This document shows, piece by piece, positions 43,252 to 53,128 of a stretch of DNA of 64,000 nucleotides. Under the pieces are notes generated by a model. It was not told where the DNA came from, did not search any database, and worked only from the letters and a program-made list of their open reading frames with translations. Position numbers and translations under genes: made by a program. Within the stretch, counting starts at the first letter, position 1. Each line of letters starts with the position of its first letter. The stretch spans positions 218,879 to 282,878 of the forward strand of contig NZ_JAFBEX010000007.1 of assembly GCF_016908975.1 (NCBI RefSeq), written 5' to 3'. The stretch is from Neobacillus cucumis. Lineage in GTDB: Bacteria; Bacillota; Bacilli; Bacillales; Cytobacillaceae.

Positions 43252-44352
43252 TTAATTGATCAAACCGGTATCCTCAATTTGAATATTTGATTGTACCTTA
43301 AATACTATGTTTGGATAGATTCTTTTCCATTGTTTCCAATCATCATCATTAAAATGCCTTGATCGGTATCTTAGACCAAATCCGAGAGGGTCAAGGTTTG
43401 CTTTTTGAAGCTTAATCAAAAATTTTTCAATTCTTTTATTTACTGATTTTTCAGCAGTGTTCTCATAAGCTGATAATTTTGCAATTGGGACCCGTTTTGA
43501 TGCTTCTTCCAAATTGCCTTTCATCGAAACATTTACCTTGATAAAAGGTGTTTTACCTATTGGGGTATATAGTTTGAATTTTGTCTTTACTTTATGAGTA
43601 TCAAAGACAATAGTTGTATCTCCCTTTGTTACCCTCATAGCACTCTTTTCTTCACGATTTCTAAGAAAATTCAACATTTTGGTTTCCTCTGGTTTTAACG
43701 TTAGTTTCAAGTGACTTTTGTTAAAAATCCCAGCTGTATTAATTTCTAATAAATCTTTTTTGGCCTTCACAATCGGCATGATAGGGTCTATTCCTCGTTC
43801 AATTAACCTGTATTTTAGGTCAAAAAGGAATTCTGATGTAATATAGGGAGTCTCTGAACCTTCCTTCCCTAGTGCCAAAAACAAGGCATTTGAAGGCAGA
43901 TATTCAGATTTTGGTTTTACTTTTAATACATCTAATGCGGTAGGCTTGCCAATATTTACCCAAGCAATTTTTTGTATATCTCTTCTTCGGGTAAACCAAT
44001 AGTACATGCCAGCATTCCCCTTTTTTTTCACCACATCATCACTAAACACAATTACTTTTGCATGGCTAAAATCAATTTCCTTATCTACTTTCGTTTTGAT
44101 AATTCTCACAGCTTCGGACATGGAGTTAGCATTTTGTGAAACTATTTGATATTCACCTTGATTTTCTTTGGTAGCACCAGGCACGGCAAACTTTAAACTA
44201 ACCAAATATTTTTTTGTTTTGTCTTTGGCCAAATCGACACCAATACTCACAACAAAAAAACGCTTTTCAATATCTTTAAATCCACAACCGTTTAAGCATA
44301 AGACAGCAACTAGAATCATGATCGTGAATCTCCATTTGTAACGGGTTATCAT
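43252..44352 (-). CDS. Spore germinant receptor C subunit, second operon
   Basis: 366-residue Ger(x)C lipoprotein; lipobox LNGC (Cys23). FGFKDIEKRFFVVSIGVDLA-like start and the family C-terminal region (NKRIEKFLIKLQKANLDPLGFG). The ATG overlaps the gerB stop by four bases, AGGAGG upstream. Third in A-B-C order, unlike the first operon of the window. Quite divergent from the 4847-6055 protein. Confidence 0.88.
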   Translation of the reverse strand: MITRYKWRFTIMILVAVLCLNGCGFKDIEKRFFVVSIGVDLAKDKTKKYLVSLKFAVPGATKENQGEYQIVSQNANSMSEAVRIIKTKVDKEIDFSHAKVIVFSDDVVKKKGNAGMYYWFTRRRDIQKIAWVNIGKPTALDVLKVKPKSEYLPSNALFLALGKEGSETPYITSEFLFDLKYRLIERGIDPIMPIVKAKKDLLEINTAGIFNKSHLKLTLKPEETKMLNFLRNREEKSAMRVTKGDTTIVFDTHKVKTKFKLYTPIGKTPFIKVNVSMKGNLEEASKRVPIAKLSAYENTAEKSVNKRIEKFLIKLQKANLDPLGFGLRYRSRHFNDDDWKQWKRIYPNIVFKVQSNIQIEDTGLIN

Positions 44353-45422
44353 GCCAATTTCCTCCTAACCCAGATAAAGAAAATAAAGACGACCAGAATC
44401 TCGAAGACAATCCGAATGATGAACCAGTATATTACTAATTTCAATAGGAGAATCGTGTTTAAATAAATAATTCCTACTATCGAAAATCCCGTGAAACAGC
44501 TAAGGATCATCCAAACATTTTTTTTATTATCCGGTTTTTTAAATGTTCCTTTTAATAGCTCAAGAGACACATGCCAATGAATCGAAATACTAATTAGTGA
44601 AATGCTCATATAAAACATAAGAAATAGAAAGATAACTCGTTCAATGGGACTGTATACTAATCTCAGTGAATCAGCGGTGGAAATCCATGGATAAAGATAT
44701 TCCTGTGCCCCATCAGAGCCATGAAATCCAATCGGAATGAAGAAGGCAGTAAATAGGTTTAAGGTACCCAAAACTGCAAGAATCATAAAATTCCAAACCT
44801 TTAATTTTCCTTTTATTACTCGATTAAAAATAATTAAGTTTCCATATCCTGAAAAACAATAGGTGGCCGCAGCAAATGCCTTTAAACTAGGCCATTGAAA
44901 CATATGGGTCCCGACTTCAAGAATAGAGTCCCAGTTAAGATACTCATTTGTATAGGCCTTAAAAATAATAAATCCAATCAGAGGGATATTGAGAAATAAA
45001 ACAATTTCGAGCAGATACATAACCCTTTCAGTTGGCATTTGAATGATTAAAAAAATAGCACCTAAATAGATAGAAAGCAGTAATAGCTTCGGCATTTCGG
45101 GGTTAACAAATCGGGCTAAAATATCAATAAAGCCGATCAACGTTATAAGACCTGCTGAGAACCATAAAAGTTGGACACTTGATAAATGGATGGTTTTCAA
45201 CCAACGTTTCTTTGTGTTAGAGAGTATTTCAGGCAGTCCTTGTTCTGAAAATCGGTTAATCGATATACTGTATAAGTAACTAAGGACAATGCCAACCGGG
45301 ATTGCCAGGATAACCCCCATTACTGCCCCTTCAAAACGATATTCAATCAACACTTTTGGAATAAAAATAATGACATTGATGATCATGTTTAAGAAGACCA
45401 AATAGAGATAATAACGATTCAT
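44349..45422 (-). CDS. Spore germinant receptor B subunit, second operon
   Basis: 357-residue Ger(x)B membrane protein with about ten hydrophobic segments. GLPEILSNTKKRWLKTI after the second helix and YCFSGYGNLIIFNRVIKGK resemble the family. GGGGAGG upstream of ATG. It lies between the A and C genes of the operon and should set germinant specificity with A. Confidence 0.85.
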   Translation of the reverse strand: MNRYYLYLVFLNMIINVIIFIPKVLIEYRFEGAVMGVILAIPVGIVLSYLYSISINRFSEQGLPEILSNTKKRWLKTIHLSSVQLLWFSAGLITLIGFIDILARFVNPEMPKLLLLSIYLGAIFLIIQMPTERVMYLLEIVLFLNIPLIGFIIFKAYTNEYLNWDSILEVGTHMFQWPSLKAFAAATYCFSGYGNLIIFNRVIKGKLKVWNFMILAVLGTLNLFTAFFIPIGFHGSDGAQEYLYPWISTADSLRLVYSPIERVIFLFLMFYMSISLISISIHWHVSLELLKGTFKKPDNKKNVWMILSCFTGFSIVGIIYLNTILLLKLVIYWFIIRIVFEILVVFIFFIWVRRKLA

Positions 45423-45444
45423 TGCCTCCCCTCCTTGTAACGAA

Positions 45445-46773
45445 TTATTTCTTATTTGGTTTACTTTGGACTAAGGTAAGAAATGGGGTGCCAAAGCTAT
45501 CAAGCCTAACCATATATGCTACAAGGATCGTGAAACCTACTACAACTCCCACTAACCCGAATATAGTTCCCAAAGCCAACACGATATATTTCATTATTCG
45601 CAATGTAAAACTAAAGGCATTAACTGGGACAACAAAGTTTGAGATGGCAACTGTAGAGGTAATAATAATCATAATATTACTAACAAGACCCGCCTCAGTT
45701 GCAGCCTGCCCTAATATTAATCCTCCTACCGTTGTAGCAGTTGGCCCAATTGCTTTAGGAAGACGGATACTGGCCTCGGTTAACATCTCCATCATGATTA
45801 ACATAATCGTTACCTCAATAAACGATGGATAAGGGACACCTGTTCTGCTGCCGGCTATACTTAGAGCTAATTGAACCCTAAATAATTCAGGATTATAACT
45901 GGTTATCGCTACATACAATCCAGGAAGAACAAGACTGGTAAAAAAGCCGATATATCTTAATAACTGCAAGAATTTTGTGACCCAAAAGGTTTGATAAATA
46001 TCCTCCATTGATGCCATAAAATCCTTCATGACTGTAGGTAGAACAACAGCAAATGGACTTCCGCTTACAAGCAGAATAATTTTGCCAGCCGCTATATTGA
46101 CAACTACGCGATCAGGTCTTTCAGTCACAAGCATCATCGGAACAAGGGCCCTATTACTCTTTTTAACTAAATCAAGTAGCTGCTCACCCGTTTCGAACAT
46201 CTCAACATCGATTCGTGATAAAAAATCCTTAATTTTCTTGAGTGTATCGGGGTTAGCCAGCTTTGAATCATGGACAATCATTACCTTTGTTTTGGAGATC
46301 TTGCCAACAGTTGTTGATTCTACCTGTAAGGACGGCTCAGGATAACGATGTCGAATCAATCCTATGTTTGTCGGCAAACTCTCGCTAAATCCAGATTGAG
46401 GTCCTTGTATAGTTGTTTCCACCGTTGTATCTAAGACAGAATTATTCCGGTCGGCCTTGCTATCCAATACAAAAACAGTATCAAGGTAAAATAGAATGGT
46501 CACGCCCCTTAATAATTCTTCAAGTGCCTTTTCTATATTTTCAAATGGGTTGATGGCCGGCAAGGATTCCAGATACGCTAAAAACGGGAGCGAATCCTTA
46601 ATTTCATAAAACGGGATTAATATCTTTTGATGAAAGATATTTTCATCACTAATCGTTTTTATATATAGCGCTTCTATTCTTTTTTCTTTTGTATGAAGTT
46701 CTTTTAAAATTACATCTTCGGAATGGGTTAAACTTTCAATAAGGCTATCTTTAATGCTTTTGCTAGATTGCAT
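45445..46773 (-). CDS. Spore germinant receptor A subunit, second operon (short form)
   Basis: 442 residues from ATG 46773 (GAGGTAGTAAG upstream); a longer frame to 46824 lacks an RBS. GerA motifs: IQGPQSGFSESLPTNIGLIR and VVNIAAGKIILLVSGSPFAV, then membrane helices. It lacks the long basic N-terminal segment and the hydrophilic C-terminal tail of the 6052-7656 paralogue, ending soon after the last helix (TLVQSKPNKK). First gene of A-B-C. Confidence 0.88.
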   Translation of the reverse strand: MQSSKSIKDSLIESLTHSEDVILKELHTKEKRIEALYIKTISDENIFHQKILIPFYEIKDSLPFLAYLESLPAINPFENIEKALEELLRGVTILFYLDTVFVLDSKADRNNSVLDTTVETTIQGPQSGFSESLPTNIGLIRHRYPEPSLQVESTTVGKISKTKVMIVHDSKLANPDTLKKIKDFLSRIDVEMFETGEQLLDLVKKSNRALVPMMLVTERPDRVVVNIAAGKIILLVSGSPFAVVLPTVMKDFMASMEDIYQTFWVTKFLQLLRYIGFFTSLVLPGLYVAITSYNPELFRVQLALSIAGSRTGVPYPSFIEVTIMLIMMEMLTEASIRLPKAIGPTATTVGGLILGQAATEAGLVSNIMIIITSTVAISNFVVPVNAFSFTLRIMKYIVLALGTIFGLVGVVVGFTILVAYMVRLDSFGTPFLTLVQSKPNKK

Positions 46774-46994
46774 CTTACTACCTCTCGTGTGTCTTTCTTC
46801 ATAAGTTCCCACGTTCTTTTCCATTTTATTCTAACAAGGTGTTTTGGACTTGTAGGTTAAGTTTCGTTCAGTATGGGAAAGTTGTTTTTAGACTTATTAA
46901 CAAGGGATTTTGCTTTTCTTTTTCCGAGATTCCTTTATAGTTAAGATGTAGATAATGTTAACAACAGATTTTATTGCTAAAAAGGGTGTTTTTA

Positions 46995-47867
46995 ATGATC
47001 AGATTCATAGGAATTACGGAAGAACATAGGTTAGAAAAACAATTTTCAATCGAAAATTTGAATTTTAAAAAATATAAACGATTTTGGGTGGATTTTGATG
47101 CTCCCACTGAAGAAGAGGCAAAATGTTTAGCGGACATATTTCATTTTCATCCTCTTGCTATTGAAGATTGCATAAATAAAGTACTTCAAAGACCAAAATT
47201 AGATTATTATGATGACCATACTTTTTTTGTTACACATACTGTTCGTGAGGAAGACAAAGAAATTTTAAAGGATGAATTAGACTTTTTTGTTGGAGAAAAT
47301 TTTATTGTTACTTTTCATCTTCATTCATCAAAAGAGGTTTCACAGGTATGGGATCAAATAGTTAACCAAGAAAATGTCGATCAATTTGGTAGTTTACATG
47401 TGTTTTATAAAATTTTAGACAAATCGGTTGATAATTACTTCCCCATCATTAACAGTATTGAAGATAAATTAGATGAAATTGAAGAAAATACATACAACAA
47501 ACCCATGAACAATTTATTAAATGAATTGTTTAAAACACGATATTTATTACTGAATTTAATGCACACCGTAAATCCCATGCGTGATCTTCTGTATCGGATG
47601 TTAAATTCACATCGTCTAAGCGATATAATCAATCGAAAAGAATATTTCTCAGATATTTATGACCACCTTTTAAAGCTATCGGATTTGGTTATGTCAAATA
47701 GAGAAATAACCGCAGACATTAGAGAAAATTATCTATCCATCAATTCACATCAAACTAATAATGTCATGAAATTCTTAACAATCATGACTTCTATTTTTGC
47801 TCCATTAACGCTGATTGCAGGAATATATGGGCAAATGAATAGTTGGTATATGCATAAAACGGTTTGA
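46995..47867 (+). pseudogene. CorA-like Mg transporter, copy 1, C-terminally truncated
   Basis: About 290 residues, collinear with the intact copy just downstream: FIGITE start, KRFWVDF, HPLAIEDC, RPKLDYYDDHTFFVTH, MHTVNPM and NSHQTNNVMKFLTIMT. It diverges at the end of TM1: the CorA GMN signature reads GQMN, and then only SWYMHKTV remains before the stop, so the second membrane helix is missing. A CorA without GMN and TM2 cannot form the normal pore. Either a decaying duplicate or a subunit acting with the other copy. ATG 46995 with AAAGGGTG upstream. Confidence 0.7.
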
Positions 47868-47952
47868 TTCTTTTCTCTCCTAATTTAAAAGGGATTTATT
47901 GTTCAATTAAGAAAAATGGTATATTGATATTTTGTAAAAAGGATGTAAAAAA

Positions 47953-48909
47953 ATGATTAGCTTTATTGGAATTACTGAAGGAAATAAACTAGTACATCAC
48001 AGTTCGATTGAATCTCTAAATTTTAAAAATTTTAAACGCTTCTGGGTCGATTTTAATAATCCGACAAACGACGAAATAAAACATTTATCTGAAACCTTTC
48101 AGTTTCATCCACTTGCTATCGAAGATTGCACCAATCATGTTATTCAAAGACCGAAATTGGACTATTATGAAGACCATACTTTTTTCATTACACATATTGT
48201 AAGAGAACATGGAAATGAATTATTTAAAGAAGAGTTAGATTTGTTTGTAGCCGAAAACTTTATAGTGACTTTCCATCTGAGTCACAGTGAGGAAGTCTCT
48301 GAAGTTCTAGAAAGAACAATTTCTCTAAAAAGTCCTGATAAATTTGGTAGCACTCATGTGTTTTATGAAATATTAGATAAAATTGTAGATAATTACTTCC
48401 CGATTGTTTACAAAATAGAAGATAAACTGGATGAAATTGATGAAAATCCGTATAAGAGACCTATGAATGCTTTATTAGATGAACTTTTCGATACAAGATC
48501 CATGTTATTGAACCTAATGCACACAGTTAATCCTATGAGTGATTTATTATATCGATTGCTAAACTCACACCGATTGAGTAACATTATCAGAAAAAAAGAA
48601 TACTTTTCAGACATATACGACCACTTATTAAAGTTATCTGAAATGGTGATGTCGAACAGGGAAATTACTGCTGACATTAGAGATAATTATCTCTCCTTGA
48701 ATTCGCATCAAACAAATAACGTAATGAAATTTCTTACCATCATGACTACAATGTTCTCACCAATGGCCCTAATATCAGGTATCTTTGGTATGAATTTTAA
48801 ATACATGTCTATTTTAAATTGGAAATATGGGTTTCCATTGTCTCTTGTGTTTATGGGGGCTATAGGGCTAGCGTTATATTGGTGGTTTAAGAAAAAGGGA
48901 TGGTTCTAA
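47953..48909 (+). CDS. CorA-family magnesium/divalent cation transporter, intact copy
   Basis: 318 residues. Large N-terminal cytosolic domain, two C-terminal membrane helices with the selectivity motif GMN (GIFGMNFKYMSILNWKYG), and a basic tail (WFKKKGWF). Homopentameric Mg2+/Co2+ channel in the family. RBS AAAGGATG. Tandem duplicate of the preceding truncated copy; extensive identity between them is visible by eye. Confidence 0.92.
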   Translation: MISFIGITEGNKLVHHSSIESLNFKNFKRFWVDFNNPTNDEIKHLSETFQFHPLAIEDCTNHVIQRPKLDYYEDHTFFITHIVREHGNELFKEELDLFVAENFIVTFHLSHSEEVSEVLERTISLKSPDKFGSTHVFYEILDKIVDNYFPIVYKIEDKLDEIDENPYKRPMNALLDELFDTRSMLLNLMHTVNPMSDLLYRLLNSHRLSNIIRKKEYFSDIYDHLLKLSEMVMSNREITADIRDNYLSLNSHQTNNVMKFLTIMTTMFSPMALISGIFGMNFKYMSILNWKYGFPLSLVFMGAIGLALYWWFKKKGWF

Positions 48910-49016
48910 ATAGAATACGGGGGAACTTTCCCTGTATCATTTTCACCAAACTGTGAAAAAATACGCATTAATTTTTGATTGGTTTTGATTAGGAAAAAAA
49001 TAAAAGACTATAGTCC

Positions 49017-49043
49017 AAAAAGGCGGAAATTCCGCCTTTTTTA
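49017..49043. terminator. Bidirectional terminator between corA and the helicase gene
   Basis: AAAAAGGCGGAA / TTCCGCCTTTTTT, 3-base-loop hairpin with A/T runs. It marks the edge between core genes and the defence island. Confidence 0.9.
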
Positions 49044-50963
49044 ATCCTTTATATATAAAAGATTCCATCCTGCTTTTTTCAGGTCCTCCTCATTGCCATC
49101 GATAGTTTCTTGCCTCATCGATAAACAAAGTAAATGAGAAGGTCTAGTTAACCCTACATATGCAACACACAGGGCATTTATTTTTTCTTTTCCTTTAGGA
49201 AACGTGTGGTTCTGTTTTAAATAATCCATTAAGTTAGATAGGTCATATTTTTTATAAAATGTCTCTAAATATAGAGTTGCAGTATGAGTTTCCCCTTTTA
49301 CGTTATAAACGGTATCCAGGTTGATTTTGAGCTCACTCCCACTTTTAACCGCATGAAAATAAGAATTTTTTTGTTCTGTTTCTTCAGTTTCAACCGCATT
49401 ATCCACACTGTTTTTGGTAATCGTACAAAAATCTTTAAGTTCTTTAGTTACCTGTTTACTACCTTTTATAAGAGGGACAAATTTACTGGTTAAAAATTCA
49501 GCTATTTCATTATGAATTGGTTGGCCATTTTTTGCGTTTAATACCCATTTTGCAATTAATCTGTTTAAATTAATGGCAATTTGTTCATTTTTCTCAGTCA
49601 ATGTCTGTAAAAGTGCCTTCTCCGAATACCATTTATCATCCTTCCTTATCTCTTCAATTCTGAGTGCATGAAGCATGCAATTAATTAAAAGTCTACGATA
49701 CTCATTTACATTGTGGTCTTCAATTTGATTAATAGCATCTATGTACTCCTGTAGCGAACTGTAACTAAATCTTACGCTTTTGCTATTTCTCTTATTAAAG
49801 GTTGGATAATAGCTAGGGAGTGTTATTTTACCTTCGGGATGAGGCTTACTCACTCGCCCCACTGCTTTAAAGACATTCCTGTCATTTTGATGAAGATTGT
49901 TCTCTATGATCAGTTCAGCAAAGGTTGGTAGCACTTTTTCAATGTTATGATCATTAAATACAATGATGGTTGGTTCAATAATTGGGATAGTGTTATTACC
50001 CGTAACCCCTTGTGGTTCAATGCATATTTTATCTATACATTTAGCGATCGCAGCTGAAAATCGCTTACTCTCTGTTAGGGAGAGCGACCTCTTTTCTGGC
50101 TTCCAACTTAATTCTTCACTTGAACTTTCAAAAATCGCTTGATTTGTATCTCCAATTCGTTGAATTGTTACTTGGCTTTTATCAAAGACTTCGTTTAACA
50201 ATTTCATTTGGATTGGAGATGTATCTTGCATTTCATCTATAAATAAAAATTTAAACCTAGCAGAGATTAAATCCCTTATCTCTGGATATTCTTTAATAAA
50301 TTTAAAGGCCATTACATAAGCATCTCTAAATGAAAGGATCCCTTTTTCTAAAAGACCTTTCTTTAAATCTTTTAAGTATTGATAAGTGGGTGTGGTGTTA
50401 CTATAAACATCCTCTAGTTTTTTAGCTCCCAAATAAATGGTTCCATCATCTTCAAAATCAAAAACGAGCTTTTGCCATAGGTCTTCAACTGGAAATTTAC
50501 GTTCTATATTTTGCCTATATCCCCTTGAAATTTTATAAAATAGTTTTTTAAAATTCTCAATATATGTATCCATATCAATACTATAAACATTATCTAGAAA
50601 AAAATGTTTGTACGCAGGAATCGCTAAGTATTTATTAACAAACACTTGGATAGTAGAAATATGATTGGGGTATTGAAACAACCTACCTCCTTCTTGTTGT
50701 GAACTTCTTCTTTTGATTTCATTTACTCCAACATTCGTATGAGTTAATACGCAAATGCCTCTATTGTTTTCTAGTGGAAGTTTCTTTTCAAAAATTAAAA
50801 GTTTAGCAATTAAAGAAGTCGTCTTACCACTTCCAGGGCATGCTTTAATATCGACCGTATCAAGATTTTTTATTACTTTTCTATGGCTTTCATTAAACGT
50901 ACTCCCGTTAGGAAAAAGAATTGTTTCAATAGCATCAATATCCTCATTGGTAATCTCAATCAA
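49041..50963 (-). CDS. UvrD/Rep-like superfamily 1 helicase (Gabija GajB-like)
   Basis: 640 residues. SF1 motifs: Walker A KACPGSGKTTSLIAKLL, Ia CVLTHTNVGVNEIK, II FLFIDEMQDTSP, III GDTNQAIFESS, and late VAYVGLTRPSHLLC. TTG 50963 has AAGGAGG at ideal spacing; the ATG at 50990 is upstream of that RBS. The gene overlaps the OLD nuclease by eight bases, so the two are coupled. The pairing OLD nuclease + UvrD helicase defines the Gabija anti-phage system, in which GajA cuts DNA upon nucleotide loss and GajB hydrolyses nucleotides. Longer than the GajB I recall (about 494), with an extra C-terminal region. Confidence 0.85.
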   Translation of the reverse strand: MIEITNEDIDAIETILFPNGSTFNESHRKVIKNLDTVDIKACPGSGKTTSLIAKLLIFEKKLPLENNRGICVLTHTNVGVNEIKRRSSQQEGGRLFQYPNHISTIQVFVNKYLAIPAYKHFFLDNVYSIDMDTYIENFKKLFYKISRGYRQNIERKFPVEDLWQKLVFDFEDDGTIYLGAKKLEDVYSNTTPTYQYLKDLKKGLLEKGILSFRDAYVMAFKFIKEYPEIRDLISARFKFLFIDEMQDTSPIQMKLLNEVFDKSQVTIQRIGDTNQAIFESSSEELSWKPEKRSLSLTESKRFSAAIAKCIDKICIEPQGVTGNNTIPIIEPTIIVFNDHNIEKVLPTFAELIIENNLHQNDRNVFKAVGRVSKPHPEGKITLPSYYPTFNKRNSKSVRFSYSSLQEYIDAINQIEDHNVNEYRRLLINCMLHALRIEEIRKDDKWYSEKALLQTLTEKNEQIAINLNRLIAKWVLNAKNGQPIHNEIAEFLTSKFVPLIKGSKQVTKELKDFCTITKNSVDNAVETEETEQKNSYFHAVKSGSELKINLDTVYNVKGETHTATLYLETFYKKYDLSNLMDYLKQNHTFPKGKEKINALCVAYVGLTRPSHLLCLSMRQETIDGNEEDLKKAGWNLLYIKD

Positions 50964-52845
50964 TGTTGCCACCTCCTTGGGAAGTAGCATAGTTTATTGC
51001 ATCTACAAGGTATTTAATATATTTATCTTCCAATATGAGTTTTTTTAAATTCTCTCTATTTTCATATTGTTCAAGTAAACTAGCGAAACATTGTCCAATA
51101 ATTGCCTTAGAGACCTTATTATTCTTTTTAGTTATGATGTTTTTGTATATATCATAGGCTATTTTATATTCATTAAATCCTTTTGTATTCCATTGTGCTT
51201 CAAGGATTTTTATCTCTTCATCGACCGTTTCATTTTTCTTATCTGTTAAACCATATTCGTCGCTGTTTTGAATTTTTTTTGCTTGTAATACTGCCTTAAC
51301 CAGCAACGGTCGGAGTCCGCTCAATGCTATATCATGCTCTAATGTCCAATATGGTGAAATGAATGTTTTAACCAATTGGCCATCTATCCTGCTCTGAATA
51401 CTTTTTACTTTCTCTGTCCGTTTTTCATAAAAAGCTTCACCTAGCTTGTCATCGTCTAAATACTTTTCAGTATCAATATCTAAATCAGTTATACATGCTA
51501 CAGGGATTGTAAATTGACCATCTTCAATATTCTTGCGTCTAAAAATTCTTGAGTACCTTAAAAAGGCCGTGCTACCGACATTTAAAACGGTTACCCCGTA
51601 CTGCGAAAGTGGTTTGTCTATTACCCTACTTAAGGCTGGAATGATCAGGTTCTCTGCATCACCCTCAACCATTATCACTCCCTGAGCAAAAAACATATCA
51701 GCTTTAGTTGCATCCAAAAATCGTTCTAAAAATAGATAATCACCGTTTAAAAGTTCTGTTTCATCTGGTCTCATTGAAAAAATATTGTTATTGTTGCAAA
51801 TAAAAAGATTTTCTAATTTTATTTTTGACGACAATCCTGTGCTGTGAGTGGTTAATAAAAGTTGAATTTTCGAGTTTTCTGCTTCTTCCTGCAAATATTC
51901 AATAAGTCTTATTTGAGCTTGTGTATGTAGATGAGCTTCAATTTCTTCAATTAACGCTAACTTCAATCCATCAAACTCTTCCCTTTTTAATAATAAAAGT
52001 TCAGTTGCAATAAACAAAATGTTGTGAGAACCTAGACCTGGTTTTTCGCTTGAAAACTGCAGACTTAATCGTTCAAGTATATATCTTAGTTTTAAATCTG
52101 ATACTTTAAAACCCGACTCAAGTACATTGTTTTTATTGGAGAATTTTTCAAGGTAAATATTTATTTCCTCTAATAGATTTTTCCCTTCTTGATCTGTCAG
52201 CTCACTCTCATCAAAATTTTTCCCTTTAAAATATAAATCTATTTTTTTATTGGCTTCTTTAAAAGTCTCGATTAAAAAGTGGCTATCTTCATTTTCAAAG
52301 GCAGAATGACTGCTCAGTATTTGAGAAAGTCTTGAATTTTTTCTTGGAGCTAATTCAGTATTTGCATCTCTTAAGGGTTTTAAATATGTGGCTTTAATAC
52401 GGTTCCTAGCCTCACTGTTTAATAACTTTGCACCTTCACCCATGCCTGCTTTAACATCGAAAAATATTCTCTTTCCTTGTCTTATTGCGTTATATGTAAG
52501 ATGGAGTACGTACTCTGTTTTGCCATTATTCTTTTCGAACGACAACCATTCTAAAAGATGTTTAGCTTCATCCAACGCTATATCTCGTATAATACAAGAA
52601 ATCTCTATTTTGGTGGCCCTATCGTTTTCCGAAGACAATTCACTCGGAATATGAAAATCATCAATCTCAATTCTATTAAAATCGTTACTTTGAGTACCCA
52701 GCACTAATTTAATGGCATCTATTATAGTTGTTTTGCCAGAATCATTTTCCCCTACAAATAAATTAAATCCTTTATTTAATTTTAAATGGAGACCTGGGTT
52801 TCCGAATTTTCGAAAATTTGTTATCAATACTTCTGCAAGATACAT
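50956..52845 (-). CDS. OLD-family ATPase/TOPRIM nuclease (Gabija GajA-like)
   Basis: 629 residues. N-terminal ABC-type ATPase: Walker A VGENDSGKTTIIDAIKLVLG, Walker B LIEEIEAHLH, and LLTTHSTGL as H-loop. C-terminal TOPRIM: MVEGDAENLIIPAL (catalytic Glu) and CITDLDIDTEKY (DxD). OLD proteins are ATP-regulated DNA nucleases. With the overlapping helicase gene it forms a class 2 OLD / Gabija-like operon. AAAGGAGTAGGAGAA before ATG. AT-rich compared with neighbours left of 49 kb, in line with horizontal acquisition. Confidence 0.88.
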   Translation of the reverse strand: MYLAEVLITNFRKFGNPGLHLKLNKGFNLFVGENDSGKTTIIDAIKLVLGTQSNDFNRIEIDDFHIPSELSSENDRATKIEISCIIRDIALDEAKHLLEWLSFEKNNGKTEYVLHLTYNAIRQGKRIFFDVKAGMGEGAKLLNSEARNRIKATYLKPLRDANTELAPRKNSRLSQILSSHSAFENEDSHFLIETFKEANKKIDLYFKGKNFDESELTDQEGKNLLEEINIYLEKFSNKNNVLESGFKVSDLKLRYILERLSLQFSSEKPGLGSHNILFIATELLLLKREEFDGLKLALIEEIEAHLHTQAQIRLIEYLQEEAENSKIQLLLTTHSTGLSSKIKLENLFICNNNNIFSMRPDETELLNGDYLFLERFLDATKADMFFAQGVIMVEGDAENLIIPALSRVIDKPLSQYGVTVLNVGSTAFLRYSRIFRRKNIEDGQFTIPVACITDLDIDTEKYLDDDKLGEAFYEKRTEKVKSIQSRIDGQLVKTFISPYWTLEHDIALSGLRPLLVKAVLQAKKIQNSDEYGLTDKKNETVDEEIKILEAQWNTKGFNEYKIAYDIYKNIITKKNNKVSKAIIGQCFASLLEQYENRENLKKLILEDKYIKYLVDAINYATSQGGGNID

Positions 52846-53087
52846 TTCTCCTACTCCTTTTAATCTATTATTATTAAGTTTAGCTATAAATAAAAGTTAA
52901 GTAAATAAATAACCATTTATAGGGATTTAAGACTTTGCTTTCATCCATTACGATTCTTCATAATGAAATAATTCATAATTAAGAAACTATTTATGACAGA
53001 ATCACTTGCGGTTAAGAGTTTTAATGTTACTTTATTATTTTTTAAGTGTCGCATTCCAACTACTCCTACTTTAATGGCAAAATGCAT

Positions 53088-53119
53088 AAAAAAACACTGA
53101 AAATTTTTCAGCGTTTTTT
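53088..53119. terminator. Terminator of the SIR2 gene
   Basis: AAAACACTGAAAA...TTTTCAGCGTTTT hairpin with T-runs, just beyond the stop. It separates the SIR2 gene from the Gabija-like pair. Confidence 0.8.
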
Positions 53120-53128
53120 ACTTTGATA

